NCBI RefSeq assembly: GCF_028747985.1
Contig: NZ_CP118108.1
Span: 3,353,501 to 3,417,500 of the forward strand
DNA: 64,000 nt
Source of the DNA: Paenibacillus urinalis
GTDB lineage: Bacteria > Bacillota > Bacilli > Paenibacillales > Paenibacillaceae
Direction: 5' to 3'
The translations under genes and the position numbers were made by a program. This document shows positions 49,204 through 58,258 of this stretch, one piece after another. The notes below the pieces were generated by a model. The model searched no databases. It had not been told where the DNA came from and was given only the letters and a program-made list of their open reading frames with translations. Numbering within the stretch: the first letter of the stretch is position 1; each line of letters starts with the position of its first letter.

Positions 49204-50070
49204 GTGAATAAGGTACAATTAAACTGGTTTACACTGGATGAAGAGTTTCCGTTCTTTATTCAATATGGCGGTCATGATGAGGATACGACCTTGCATAGAC
49301 ATAACGAATTCTCAGAACTGGTCATCGTTCTTCAAGGGCATGCAAACCATATCGTTAATAATGAAGTATCCTTTATCAAGAAAGGGCATGTATTTGTCAT
49401 TAACGGCGAGACCGTTCATGGGTACAAGGATCCTCAGGATTTTAGAATCTGCAACATTATGTACAAGGCTGATTTGTTGACCTACATAGGCTCTGATCTA
49501 AATGCTTCAAAAGGTTATCAAGCACTATTTGTGCTTGAGCCGCTCTATCGGAACATTCAGTCGAATGCTAGCAAGCTTTATATGTCACTCACTAACTTGG
49601 ACTATGTCACCTCCATTCTGACTACCATGATTGATGAATATGAGAACAAGCAGCAGGGCTATAAAACAATGCTCATCTCCCGATTTATGGAGCTGGTTGT
49701 GCACTTGTCCCGCCACTATGAGAATAATGATACCGATACGGGTGGCCATGTCATGCACCTGGCTGCAGCGGTTTCCTACATCGAAGATCATTACTTGGAG
49801 CCGATCACACTTGAAGAGGTTGCAGCGCATGCCGATGTCTCTGTGAGGCATCTGAACCGGATCTTCAAATCCTATTACCAAACCTCACCGATGGCGTATC
49901 TACAGCGTCTCCGATTAGAGCGGGCCTGTCAGTTGTTGAGATTGACCCGGCTCCCCATTACGGAAATTTCATATCAATCCGGATTCAATGACAGTAATTA
50001 TTTTGCGAGACAATTTAAAAAAGCATATGGCTTCTCCCCCAAAGCATTCAGGCAAAGTGATTCATCCTGA
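49204..50070 (+). CDS. AraC-family transcriptional regulator with cupin sensor
   Basis: A 288-residue regulator. Residues 20-110 are an AraC-type cupin sugar-binding domain (HRHNEFSELVIVLQGHANHIV; KKGHVFVINGETVHGY) and residues 185-285 carry two helix-turn-helix motifs (LEEVAAHADVSVRHLNRIFKSYY; ITEISYQSGFNDSNYFARQFKKAYGFSP). The start is GTG at 49204 after GGTGG. It lies divergent to the solute-binding protein and convergent with the xylosidase, so it probably activates genes for xylo-oligosaccharide use. Confidence 0.9.
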   Translation: MNKVQLNWFTLDEEFPFFIQYGGHDEDTTLHRHNEFSELVIVLQGHANHIVNNEVSFIKKGHVFVINGETVHGYKDPQDFRICNIMYKADLLTYIGSDLNASKGYQALFVLEPLYRNIQSNASKLYMSLTNLDYVTSILTTMIDEYENKQQGYKTMLISRFMELVVHLSRHYENNDTDTGGHVMHLAAAVSYIEDHYLEPITLEEVAAHADVSVRHLNRIFKSYYQTSPMAYLQRLRLERACQLLRLTRLPITEISYQSGFNDSNYFARQFKKAYGFSPKAFRQSDSS

Positions 50071-50105
50071 TGTATAGAGAAATGTATAGTGCTATGTAAT
50101 ACAAA

Positions 50106-50151
50106 AAAAGAGATAGATCGACGTCATTCTTGATGTCAATCTGTCTCTTTT
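50106..50151. terminator. Bidirectional terminator between AraC and GH43 genes
   Basis: A long near-perfect inverted repeat, with arms starting AAAAGAGATAGAT and ending ATCTGTCTCTTTT around a short loop, is flanked by A and T runs. It can end transcription from both convergent genes. Confidence 0.75.
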
Positions 50152-50215
50152 GTCATTTTAAAAAAACATTTAATAGTATTGAATGGTCAGAAAATAGAGG
50201 CTCCTTCATTCTATT

Positions 50216-51733
50216 CTATTCATCTTGAGGTTCATACTCATACCAATCGAAATAGGAAGGCACAGCATCACCAGCAGGACTTGCCGCGAACATCGCAATC
50301 ATAACCCCCGTAAAACCGCTGGCAACTTCTGTAGACAGGAAGGCCGTCTCCGCCGTTCCAGCTGTAACCGATACAAAACCAGCCGAATCACGAAATGAGA
50401 AGGTGAAGTATTCTCGGTCGGTTTGAACCTCCAGCTGAACTGGTCCTGAAGGGCAGTCATAATGCTCTTCGACTTTCAAGGAACCTGCGGTTCTTCTGAA
50501 TATAATCTTCTTGCATCCATTCACAGAAGCGATCGCCAGTTCATAATGGTATTTCTCATTCATATATACGGTAAGTCCTGCCTCGTCACCATCGACCGCA
50601 GGCTCAAATTCAACCGAAGTCGTTACTCTGCTCTTAAAATGACTTAGCCTGCGTCCTATGTATGCCGGAGATCCGATATCACCGAGTGTAACGGAATCTC
50701 CTCGGAGCGCTAGATAACCTGCCCGCTCTGTCAATGACCAGCTATCCGGTCTCGGATTACGCAGAAACGTCCAATCTACTCCAAGCTCAGCCTGGTCAAA
50801 GTCATCTCTAATAGGTTTCTTTGGCAGCGGATTCCCTATAAATTGTGGTGCATCCATAACAGGCTCAACTCGTCCTCCATTACCAATGATTGGCCATTGA
50901 TCCTCGGTCCAAGTCACAGGTGCTAGGAATACCTCTCTTCCCAAATGGTGCCTCATCGGGTAAGAAGCCGGCCTGATACCCAAAAATACAGCCCACCAGC
51001 TGCCGTCATGAGCTTCAATGATATCAGCATGGCCTGTAGCGTGAATGCTGCTCTTCAGGCTACGATGGGACAGAATGGGATTATGGGGACAAGCTTCGAA
51101 TGGCCCGTAAGGCTGTTTGCTTCTCGCTATGGTCTCCATATGCCCGTACTCGGTTCCCCCCTCGGCCAGCATCAAATAATAGTAATCCCCTATCCGGTAC
51201 AAATGAGGGGCTTCCGGGTATGCGCCTCCTGTTCCCGTCCAGATCAGACGACTGTCTGTCAGCATGTCGCCGGTTTCTATGTCAATCTCACATTGATAAA
51301 CTCCATCCCCTTGATCTCCGGAACGGGTTGACTGAAAGTAGACACTACCATCCTCATCAAACAAAAGGGAAGGATCAATTCCATCCTGTGCTACACGTAT
51401 CGGGTCAGACCATGTTCCTGCCGGATTCTGTGTCTTCACATAGAAATTGCCGATGCCCCCTACGTTTGTCGTTACCATATAGAACCAGCCTTCATGGTAT
51501 CGGATTGTAGGAGCAAAGATGCCACATGAGCTCGGTACATTCGTTAAGGGAAGCTGCTGTTCTGTTGTAAGTACATGTCCAATCTGCTCCCAATTCACGA
51601 GATCGATACTATGAAATATTGGTACACCTGGAAAGTATTGAAAAGAGCTGGTAACCAAATAATAGTCTTCACCCACTCTGCAAATGCTGGGATCCGGATA
51701 AAATCCGGGAATAACAGGGTTTGTGTACTGCAT
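50216..51733 (-). CDS. Glycoside hydrolase family 43 beta-xylosidase
   Basis: A 505-residue enzyme with an N-terminal five-bladed propeller (about 1-300). The three GH43 acidic residues are in FYPDPSI, GIDPSLLF and YPEAPHL. The C-terminal 200 residues form a beta-sandwich domain as in beta-xylosidases and arabinofuranosidases. There is no signal peptide, so it acts inside the cell on imported xylo-oligosaccharides. The ATG at 51733 is preferred over the GTG 9 bp upstream because GGAG lies 8 nt before it. The nearby binding protein and AraC regulator fit a xylan-use locus, although no permease is present. Confidence 0.92.
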   Translation of the reverse strand: MQYTNPVIPGFYPDPSICRVGEDYYLVTSSFQYFPGVPIFHSIDLVNWEQIGHVLTTEQQLPLTNVPSSCGIFAPTIRYHEGWFYMVTTNVGGIGNFYVKTQNPAGTWSDPIRVAQDGIDPSLLFDEDGSVYFQSTRSGDQGDGVYQCEIDIETGDMLTDSRLIWTGTGGAYPEAPHLYRIGDYYYLMLAEGGTEYGHMETIARSKQPYGPFEACPHNPILSHRSLKSSIHATGHADIIEAHDGSWWAVFLGIRPASYPMRHHLGREVFLAPVTWTEDQWPIIGNGGRVEPVMDAPQFIGNPLPKKPIRDDFDQAELGVDWTFLRNPRPDSWSLTERAGYLALRGDSVTLGDIGSPAYIGRRLSHFKSRVTTSVEFEPAVDGDEAGLTVYMNEKYHYELAIASVNGCKKIIFRRTAGSLKVEEHYDCPSGPVQLEVQTDREYFTFSFRDSAGFVSVTAGTAETAFLSTEVASGFTGVMIAMFAASPAGDAVPSYFDWYEYEPQDE

Positions 51734-51863
51734 ACGATGCACTCCATTCTATCTTTTTAACTTATTAACTAAGATGTACATCATTTTATTGCATTCCTCC
51801 TTCAGAAACCTTGATTAATAAGTCACGTTTCTAGCACGATTTAGACGGGGATTTTATATAAAC

Positions 51864-51889
51864 AAAAAAACGGCCGTATATAACAGCCG
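51864..51889 (-). terminator. Rho-independent terminator of the GNAT gene
   Basis: On the minus strand CGGCTGT and ACGGCCG pair with one G-T pair around a 5-nt loop, followed by seven T. It lies 113 bp after the acetyltransferase stop. Confidence 0.65.
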
Positions 51890-52001
51890 CTTGATCATAT
51901 TAGTATCAATCAGGATTTGTTAACTTCCTGCTGATCCAATATCACTCCTATTATTCAACTGATAGGAATAGAATCCCTTTATCGACCTTTATCGAACCCA
52001 G

Positions 52002-52472
52002 TTACAGTGATCTGATATACCATGCATCGCATGCGAAATGCTCCGTATCCATCAGAGGCTTCGTTAAAGCCACAAATCCATTCTTCTGGTAGAATCGATT
52101 AGCCGCAGACATGCTGTTAAACGTTTCGAGGTAACATTCACTGTAGTGCAATCGGGCATAATCCAAAGCGACCTCCAGCAGCTGTCTTGCTGCTCCCGTA
52201 CCGCGTGCTTCTTTGAAGGCATACATTTTCTGCAGCTCGCATATATGTGGGAATCCACTGATGGGTCCGATACCACAGCCCGCTATGATCTTGGAATCCT
52301 TCTCGACAACCCAATATTTAGAGCCTTCTTTGTTGTATAGATGATAGAAATCTCCCAAATTCGGATCTGTCCATGCCGTTCCCGGCTTATTCGCTCCAAA
52401 TTCAATTAGACAGGTTCTGATTAAATCTTCAACTGGCTTATTATCTCTTTCTTCGATCTCTCTTAATAACAT
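52002..52472 (-). CDS. GNAT-family N-acetyltransferase
   Basis: A 156-residue acetyltransferase with the acetyl-CoA motif KEARGTGAARQLL near residue 90 and the C-terminal strand-turn SAANRFYQKNGF. The substrate cannot be predicted; similar proteins modify amino acids, peptides or drugs. The ATG is preceded by TAGGAGA. It is a single-gene unit between the xylosidase and the purine operon. Confidence 0.88.
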   Translation of the reverse strand: MLLREIEERDNKPVEDLIRTCLIEFGANKPGTAWTDPNLGDFYHLYNKEGSKYWVVEKDSKIIAGCGIGPISGFPHICELQKMYAFKEARGTGAARQLLEVALDYARLHYSECYLETFNSMSAANRFYQKNGFVALTKPLMDTEHFACDAWYIRSL

Positions 52473-52658
52473 GATGTAAACTCTCCTATATGCATGAATG
52501 ATTTGGATAATACGTTGTTTCTCGATAGCCTTCTCTGCTATGTATCATAGTGCAAATCCCTTGATCAGACAATGCATCAAGCCAGTTATTCTCAATAACG
52601 TTTGACTAAGATTATACAGAGTATAACTCTCTATCTATTCCACGGCTCGCACAACCTG

Positions 52659-52690
52659 CAAAAAAACAACCCATATCTTATCGATATGAG
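52659..52690 (-). terminator. Rho-independent terminator of the purine operon
   Basis: On the minus strand CTCATATC and GATATGGG form an 8-bp stem with one T-G pair around a short loop, followed by a T-rich run. It lies just after the pucE stop. Confidence 0.65.
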
Positions 52691-52709
52691 TCATTCCAAT
52701 CCTACTCTA

Positions 52710-53213
52710 TTATTCCTGCACAGGCTTCACCGCACTCGTACAGGCTGCTTGCTGTACAGCGCGAACAATTCCCCCGTATCCAGTACAGCGGCATAAGTTA
52801 CCGCAAAGTGCCTTCTCAATCTGCTCCAGGCTCGGTTCAGGATGAGCATCCAGCAATGTTTTGGTCGTCAATATCATGCCTGGTGTGCAATATCCGCACT
52901 GGAATCCGCCTTCATCAATAAAAGCCTGCTGTATGGGATGAAGCTCATCATCATTAGAAGGTGCGAGACCTTCAATCGTAACGATCTGCTGATGATCACA
53001 TTGATAAGCCATAAGCAGACAGGAGTTTACCGGCTCATCATTCATTAGCACCATGCAGGCTCCACAGCGGCCAATCTCACAGGCTATTTTCGTACCTGTC
53101 AGCTGAAGACGATCCCGAAGGATCGTCACCAGTCTCTCGGTAGCCGGAACCGTCAGCTGAACATTACTACCATTTATCGTACAGCTCCATTCGATCATTT
53201 CATTTCCCATCAT
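52710..53213 (-). CDS. pucE: Xanthine dehydrogenase iron-sulfur subunit (PucE)
   Basis: A 167-residue [2Fe-2S] subunit. The N-terminal plant-type ferredoxin domain has CEIGRCGAC with a later cysteine in NSCLL, and the second cluster has CGYCTPG and CGNLCRCTGY. It passes electrons from the molybdenum centre of PucD to FAD in PucC. The first ATG overlaps the pucD stop by 4 bp. It is the last gene of the operon, as in the B. subtilis pucABCDE order. Confidence 0.93.
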   Translation of the reverse strand: MMGNEMIEWSCTINGSNVQLTVPATERLVTILRDRLQLTGTKIACEIGRCGACMVLMNDEPVNSCLLMAYQCDHQQIVTIEGLAPSNDDELHPIQQAFIDEGGFQCGYCTPGMILTTKTLLDAHPEPSLEQIEKALCGNLCRCTGYGGIVRAVQQAACTSAVKPVQE

Positions 53214-55501
53214 GATGGCTGCACCCCTTCCTTCTTGTCACTGAAAACGGGCTTGATCAGCTGCTCTCTCTGAACAGGCAGCTTATTAAGCCAGACTCCG
53301 GTTGCCTGGTATATCGCACTGACAATAGCAGGAGCCAGAGCAACGGATCCGATCTCTCCTATGCCCCTGGGTCCGAATGGATCATTCTCCGGCAAATGTT
53401 CAATCGCCTCTACATCCAGTCTTTTTTGCATATCTTGAATAGTTGGAATAAGATACGTGTCCAGATTTGTTGTCATGTATTCACTATTCTCCATGAGGGA
53501 ATCTTCCATCAGCGTAAACCCGAGGGCCATTCCGCTGCCCCCTTCAATCTGGCCGACATATCCCATGGGGTTCATCACTGGTCCCGCTGCTACGACATGT
53601 CTGATGTCATCAACCTTCACTTGACCTGACAAGGTATTCACCTCAACCTCTGCCATTACCGCGGCATAGGTATATAAATAATGTCCACCAACGACTTCAT
53701 CGGGGGTTGTGGGGTAATCAAATTTGGTATCAAAGGTAAGCTCTTCAGCTGACGCTAGCTGTGTAATTGCTTGAAATGACAGAACCCTGTATTGATCCTC
53801 TCTACTCTCCTGGCTCCTGCGCCAAATTCCCCCTGGTCCGGTGACAAGCTCGTGTGCAGGAATCCCGGTCGCCTGGCTGGCGAGAAGAGTTATCTTGTCT
53901 CGGAATGGTGTCTTTAACCGCTGCAATGCCATCCAAGCCATTGTGGTTGACCGGGAAGCTGTACTGGAACCGCTGTGCGGTACACGATCCGTATCCCCTA
54001 TTACGATCTCAAGATCCTCCCGGACACAGTTAAACAGCTCACACAGCATAATTTCGAGGGTCGATACGAGTCCCTGCCCAAATTCCTCGTAGCTGAAGGC
54101 CGCCTCAATCTTCCCCTCCTCATTCAGCCGCAATCTGCCGCCGGCAGGATCAGGTATGCCATAACCAAGACCCGCACCGTGCATTGCTATCGCAGCACCC
54201 TTCCCTTTACGAATCCAAGGTGGAAGCTCGGTACGCTCCTCTTGTATCCATAGATCTGAATGATGAACGGCTTCCCATACTTCCTGCAGCCCGTTTGTAA
54301 CCAAAATTTGCTGACCAAGTGGTCCCGGATCACCGTTACTTCTGAGGTTCCGTCTTCTTAGCTCCCAAGGATCTATTCCTAGCTGTGCAGCAGCCCGATC
54401 CATCTGCCCTTCCATAGCAAAGATTGCCTGATTTCCGCCAAACCCTCTGAACTCGCCAGAAACTCCATTATTGGTATAGACCGATAGCCCTTCCACATCT
54501 ACATGTGGAATGGAATAAGGACCCATGGAATGCTCTGTCGCAAAGTTCAATACAGGCGCGCCAAGCGTGGCATAAGCTCCTGTATCGGCGGTAATCCTTA
54601 CACGATGAGCGGTTATCATCCCTTCTTTCGTAAAACCGGTCTCCATCTCAATCTTCATCGGATGCCGTTTCAACCCGGCACGTACAGACTCTTTGCGAGA
54701 ATTATGAATTTTGACTGGACGTTTAGTTCTCAGGGCGAGCAGCGCACCGTAGGGCTGAACATTCAGCTCATCCTTTCCTCCAAACGATCCGCCTATAGGG
54801 CTCGAGACAACCCGAATCATTTCCTCTTCCATGTTTAAAATACGGGATAGCTGCATTCTGTCCTTGTATCCATGCTGGGTCGGTGCGTACACACTGAGTC
54901 TGCCGTTCTCTTCCGGAACGAACAGTCCTCCTTCTGTTTCCATATAAGTGTGCATTTGACGAGGCGTATAGTATGTCTCTCTGATGATATGCTCTGTTTC
55001 TATCCATGCAGCTTCTGCATTCCCTCTCTTCACTTCTGTACGATGCAAAATATTGCCATGCGGGTGGAGCTTAGGCGCATCTGGAGCAAGCGCTGCTTCT
55101 GGGGAGCTGAGTGGTGACAGCACCTCATATTCGACCTTGATCAGCTTAAGGGCAGCTTCCGCTATTTCCAGCGTGTCTGCAGCTACTGCTGCGACTGCGT
55201 CTCCTGTGTAGCGAACAAATTCATCACAGAAGACAGGCTGATCAGGGGTAGCGATGCCGAAGGCATTCATCCCTGGAACATCCTTATGGGTAAGCACGGC
55301 TTGCACACCAGGAAGACCTTCAGCAGCCGCTGTATCTACACTAATGATCCTCGCATAGGGATGGATGCTTCGAAGTACCCTTCCATATAACATGCCGGGA
55401 AGTGATTTATCGGTTAAATATTGAAGTGTTCCGGTTACTTTTTCTTTGCCGTCTGGACGGGTATACCATCTCTTTCCGCTGTTTTCCTTGTTTAGCCGCA
55501 T
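53210..55501 (-). CDS. pucD: Xanthine dehydrogenase molybdopterin-binding subunit (PucD)
   Basis: A 763-residue catalytic subunit that oxidises hypoxanthine and xanthine to urate. Visible motifs: SPIGGSFGGKDE near 235, the FRGFGGNQAIFAMEGQMD region near 350, and the likely catalytic glutamate in the C-terminal GIGEIGSVALAP. The length is normal for the separate large subunit of bacterial xanthine dehydrogenases. The start at 55501 has GAAGGAG upstream, 30 bp after pucC. Relatives also include nicotinate and CO dehydrogenases; the surrounding puc genes decide for purines. Confidence 0.93.
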   Translation of the reverse strand: MRLNKENSGKRWYTRPDGKEKVTGTLQYLTDKSLPGMLYGRVLRSIHPYARIISVDTAAAEGLPGVQAVLTHKDVPGMNAFGIATPDQPVFCDEFVRYTGDAVAAVAADTLEIAEAALKLIKVEYEVLSPLSSPEAALAPDAPKLHPHGNILHRTEVKRGNAEAAWIETEHIIRETYYTPRQMHTYMETEGGLFVPEENGRLSVYAPTQHGYKDRMQLSRILNMEEEMIRVVSSPIGGSFGGKDELNVQPYGALLALRTKRPVKIHNSRKESVRAGLKRHPMKIEMETGFTKEGMITAHRVRITADTGAYATLGAPVLNFATEHSMGPYSIPHVDVEGLSVYTNNGVSGEFRGFGGNQAIFAMEGQMDRAAAQLGIDPWELRRRNLRSNGDPGPLGQQILVTNGLQEVWEAVHHSDLWIQEERTELPPWIRKGKGAAIAMHGAGLGYGIPDPAGGRLRLNEEGKIEAAFSYEEFGQGLVSTLEIMLCELFNCVREDLEIVIGDTDRVPHSGSSTASRSTTMAWMALQRLKTPFRDKITLLASQATGIPAHELVTGPGGIWRRSQESREDQYRVLSFQAITQLASAEELTFDTKFDYPTTPDEVVGGHYLYTYAAVMAEVEVNTLSGQVKVDDIRHVVAAGPVMNPMGYVGQIEGGSGMALGFTLMEDSLMENSEYMTTNLDTYLIPTIQDMQKRLDVEAIEHLPENDPFGPRGIGEIGSVALAPAIVSAIYQATGVWLNKLPVQREQLIKPVFSDKKEGVQPS

Positions 55502-55531
55502 GAAGCTTCACACTCCTTCTCCCATGACTAC

Positions 55532-56431
55532 CTAGTTCAAGGACTTCCATAAGCTCGATACAATCAGATTAGAAGCCGATAGCTTACGATAAGAATCTGA
55601 GGCATACAGATCTGAATAGGTTACGAACTCTGCTTCAATCGTTTCTGCCAGCTTGGTTAGAGAGGCTTCGCTCATCTTATGTTCGCGCAGCAAGGCTTCA
55701 CTTTCTCTAAGCCTCATCGCGTGACCGGAGCCTCCACCTGCTGCAATCGCTATGGAATCCCATGTGCCTGCCTCATTTATGGAACCATGAACTGCAACGG
55801 TCACTAATGAAGGGGTAAAAGCTTCTCTTCTGCCGATTTTGTGAAAGAAGGATACAGGTCGGTATTTCTGACCATGCGTATGGATCCTCGTTTCTACTGG
55901 AATATAGATGTTCAGCAGCAGATCAGAAGCATTACGCTGTCCTGTTTTCCACTCCTCAAGCCAGGACAGCAGGCTCTTTTCTTCAAGCCCCTTCTCGGTA
56001 AGCCATAGCAATGAAGCATCATAGACGAGTAGGGCTGGAATGATATCGCCCACACCTGAAGCAACATTGCCCCCGATGGTGGCTAGATTCCGAATAGAAG
56101 GAGCCGCGATGACTTCAGCTGCATCATGAATGAGTCGGAAGCTGTCCCGAAATCGAATATCCTCGGTACATGTCCGGAGCCTGCACATGGCTCCAATATT
56201 CAGCTTCTCTGGATCTTCTGATATGTTCCGAATCTCCGGGATTCGATTCAGGCTGATTAGATGCTCGGGCATCAGCGCCGTACCCATCTCCCACTGTGTT
56301 CGAAGAAGCGTTGTACCTGAAGCCCAGACAAAGCCTGCATTCAATTTTTCTGCTATATTCCTTGCTTCATATATATCTCCAGGCTGCCATACCGTGGGAT
56401 AAGTGATTGGCTTATGCTCATTCAATGACAT
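55532..56431 (-). CDS. pucC: Xanthine dehydrogenase FAD-binding subunit (PucC)
   Basis: A 299-residue subunit of the CoxM/CutM FAD family, with the FAD-contacting motif TIGGNVASGVGD near residue 115 and a C-terminal CO_deh_flav_C domain. It takes electrons from PucE and passes them on. The ATG has AGGAGG 7 nt upstream and follows pucB by 21 bp. Confidence 0.93.
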   Translation of the reverse strand: MSLNEHKPITYPTVWQPGDIYEARNIAEKLNAGFVWASGTTLLRTQWEMGTALMPEHLISLNRIPEIRNISEDPEKLNIGAMCRLRTCTEDIRFRDSFRLIHDAAEVIAAPSIRNLATIGGNVASGVGDIIPALLVYDASLLWLTEKGLEEKSLLSWLEEWKTGQRNASDLLLNIYIPVETRIHTHGQKYRPVSFFHKIGRREAFTPSLVTVAVHGSINEAGTWDSIAIAAGGGSGHAMRLRESEALLREHKMSEASLTKLAETIEAEFVTYSDLYASDSYRKLSASNLIVSSLWKSLN

Positions 56432-56452
56432 TGAAGTACCTCCTTCAGCTTC

Positions 56453-57103
56453 CTATGTATCTTCATAGAGATCATCTGAATGCAAATGTACAAGCTGCCT
56501 TTCCTTCGACAGTTTTTGTTTGATTACAGCAAGCTCTTCCTTTGTATCTGCGTCCAGAAACTGATCTTTATTAAAAGGAATACCGATTCCTTGAATAGTG
56601 CTGCTTCGCAGCAGTTTGCGTGCGCCTTCATCCCCTTTGAGCTGCATTAAAGAGTTGAACATGGTACGGCTAAACAAAATGGGCGGCTTAAGCTCGTCAT
56701 GATCTTTGGCTGCTACATAATCAAGATCAGGAGAAGACTTTAAACGTGCAATCAGTTGATTGATGTGAGCCTGTTGAATGAGGGGCTGGTCTGCAAGCAG
56801 TATCATGGCACAATCGGCTCCTTTTTCCTTCACTGTTCTGATTCCTTGCCGCAGAGAATATGCCATTCCATCCCGTGCTTCATGGCACACGGATATATAT
56901 ACCTTCTGCTCTTCAGCTGTACTGACCCATGTCAGCGGATCATCCGGTCTAACGACCACGACGATGAAGTCCAGCTCAGAAGCAACCACCTGTTGAAGTA
57001 CTACAGCTCCCATCGTCATCTCATCAACCAGAGGAAGATTCACCTTGGGTTCACCCATTCGCTGACTGTTTCCTGCAGCTAGAATAATTCCTGCCTTCCG
57101 CAT
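56453..57103 (-). CDS. pucB: Molybdenum cofactor cytidylyltransferase-like maturation protein (PucB)
   Basis: A 216-residue MobA/MocA-type nucleotidyltransferase, with the N-terminal GIILAAGNSQRMGEPK nucleotide-binding loop and LLADQPL metal-binding region. It is thought to convert molybdopterin to the dinucleotide form needed by PucD. The ATG has AGGAGG 9 nt upstream and lies inside the end of pucA, a 53-bp overlap in another frame. Confidence 0.9.
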   Translation of the reverse strand: MRKAGIILAAGNSQRMGEPKVNLPLVDEMTMGAVVLQQVVASELDFIVVVVRPDDPLTWVSTAEEQKVYISVCHEARDGMAYSLRQGIRTVKEKGADCAMILLADQPLIQQAHINQLIARLKSSPDLDYVAAKDHDELKPPILFSRTMFNSLMQLKGDEGARKLLRSSTIQGIGIPFNKDQFLDADTKEELAVIKQKLSKERQLVHLHSDDLYEDT

Positions 57104-58154
57104 TTAGCTTCTCCTCCTTACCGGCACCCCAGGGCTGACCTCTTTTAACGGAGATCAGCTCTGCAACGATAGCAATCGCTATCTCCTCTGGTCCTTCTGA
57201 TCCAATCGTTAAGCCCACCGGTGCGTGTAAACGAGGCAATGAAGGCAGGCCGTCTATCAATCTGGAAGTTCTCGTCCGGGAACCCAGAATACCTAAATAG
57301 GTGTATGGTATATCTGCAATTGAAGCTGAATTTACATTTGTATCTGCAGCTGACAACAATTCGAGGAAGCCTCGTTCATGTGGATAATGGTGACTTAGCA
57401 GCAAAATATAATCTTGACTTGTTATTTGGAGGCGAGGATAGATTTCAGCTGGAAAACCAACCAAGAGCTCTGCACCCGGGAATCGGTCTGCACTGACAAG
57501 CGCTTCACGCCAGTCAGCTACCACTACTCGAAACCCGGAAGCCAGTGCCATGCGAACGACAGGAATTGTGTCATTGCCCGCACCGATTACAATAAGCCTC
57601 GGCTTCGGTGTGTAGGTATTAGAGTAAAGCCATGCCCCACTGTTCCACTTTTGAGCTGCGTAACTTGGATGGTGGGTTATTTTGGCATGTGATTTGAAGG
57701 GTTCGCTATCCTTATGGGGAATGCATTGAACGGAATAATCTCGAATAGCTCCCTCGTCCGCAGAGCAATTTCTACGCAGATCAACTTGAATTCCGCGATC
57801 TAGCAGCCCGCCCATTTCCAGCAGGATCTGCTTCAACGCCTCATCGACAGGCTCCAGCAGAATGTGGAGCAAACCGCCGCAGCCGATGTTCTCGCCCCAA
57901 GAGAGGTCATCGTCCGGGCGCATATCATAGACGATTTTTTGAGGGCATCCAGTAGACATTACATACTCTGCATGCAAGGAGAGATCGGTCTCTATACATC
58001 CAGGACTAATGCTTCCATACATGAGCCCCTGTTCTGAGAACAGCATAGATACGCCTTGTTTGCGGTAGGCATGACCTTCTACATATACAGCGGTAGCAAG
58101 CACAAACTTTGTTTCCGTGGTTTGAACCAGCTTGCAGATATCATGCATTTCCAT
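57051..58154 (-). CDS. pucA: XdhC/CoxI-family molybdenum cofactor insertion protein (PucA)
   Basis: A 367-residue XdhC-type maturation factor. Residues 10-110 are the XdhC/CoxI domain (MLFSEQGLMYGSISPGC; GENIGCGG) and about 190-340 a Rossmann domain (LIVIGAGNDTIPVVRMA). Members of the family bind, protect and insert the sulfurated cofactor into xanthine dehydrogenase. The ATG follows AGGAGGGG. The 3' end overlaps pucB by 53 bp. Confidence 0.9.
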   Translation of the reverse strand: MEMHDICKLVQTTETKFVLATAVYVEGHAYRKQGVSMLFSEQGLMYGSISPGCIETDLSLHAEYVMSTGCPQKIVYDMRPDDDLSWGENIGCGGLLHILLEPVDEALKQILLEMGGLLDRGIQVDLRRNCSADEGAIRDYSVQCIPHKDSEPFKSHAKITHHPSYAAQKWNSGAWLYSNTYTPKPRLIVIGAGNDTIPVVRMALASGFRVVVADWREALVSADRFPGAELLVGFPAEIYPRLQITSQDYILLLSHHYPHERGFLELLSAADTNVNSASIADIPYTYLGILGSRTRTSRLIDGLPSLPRLHAPVGLTIGSEGPEEIAIAIVAELISVKRGQPWGAGKEEKLNAEGRNYSSCRKQSANG

Positions 58155-58217
58155 ACCGATCCCCTCCTAAATGATATTGGCGGCTTCATAAAGCTGACAT
58201 GGCTTCAGAATGCATAA

Positions 58218-58243
58218 ATACGAGCGGCAGCTGCCGCCCGTAT
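58218..58243. repeat. GC-rich 26-bp imperfect palindrome between the deaminase and pucA
   Basis: ATACGAGCGGCAG and CTGCCGCCCGTAT are inverted copies with one mismatch and no loop spacer. No T-run follows, so it is not a standard terminator. It could be an RNA hairpin that sets relative expression or stability inside the operon, or a protein site. Confidence 0.5.
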
Positions 58244-58258
58244 CCGGGACAATCCATG

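Noticed and set aside
52473..52709. Possible purine riboswitch or promoter near the xanthine dehydrogenase genes
   Set aside because: This gap lies downstream of the operon, not upstream. It contains a terminator hairpin, and I see no aptamer-like pattern.
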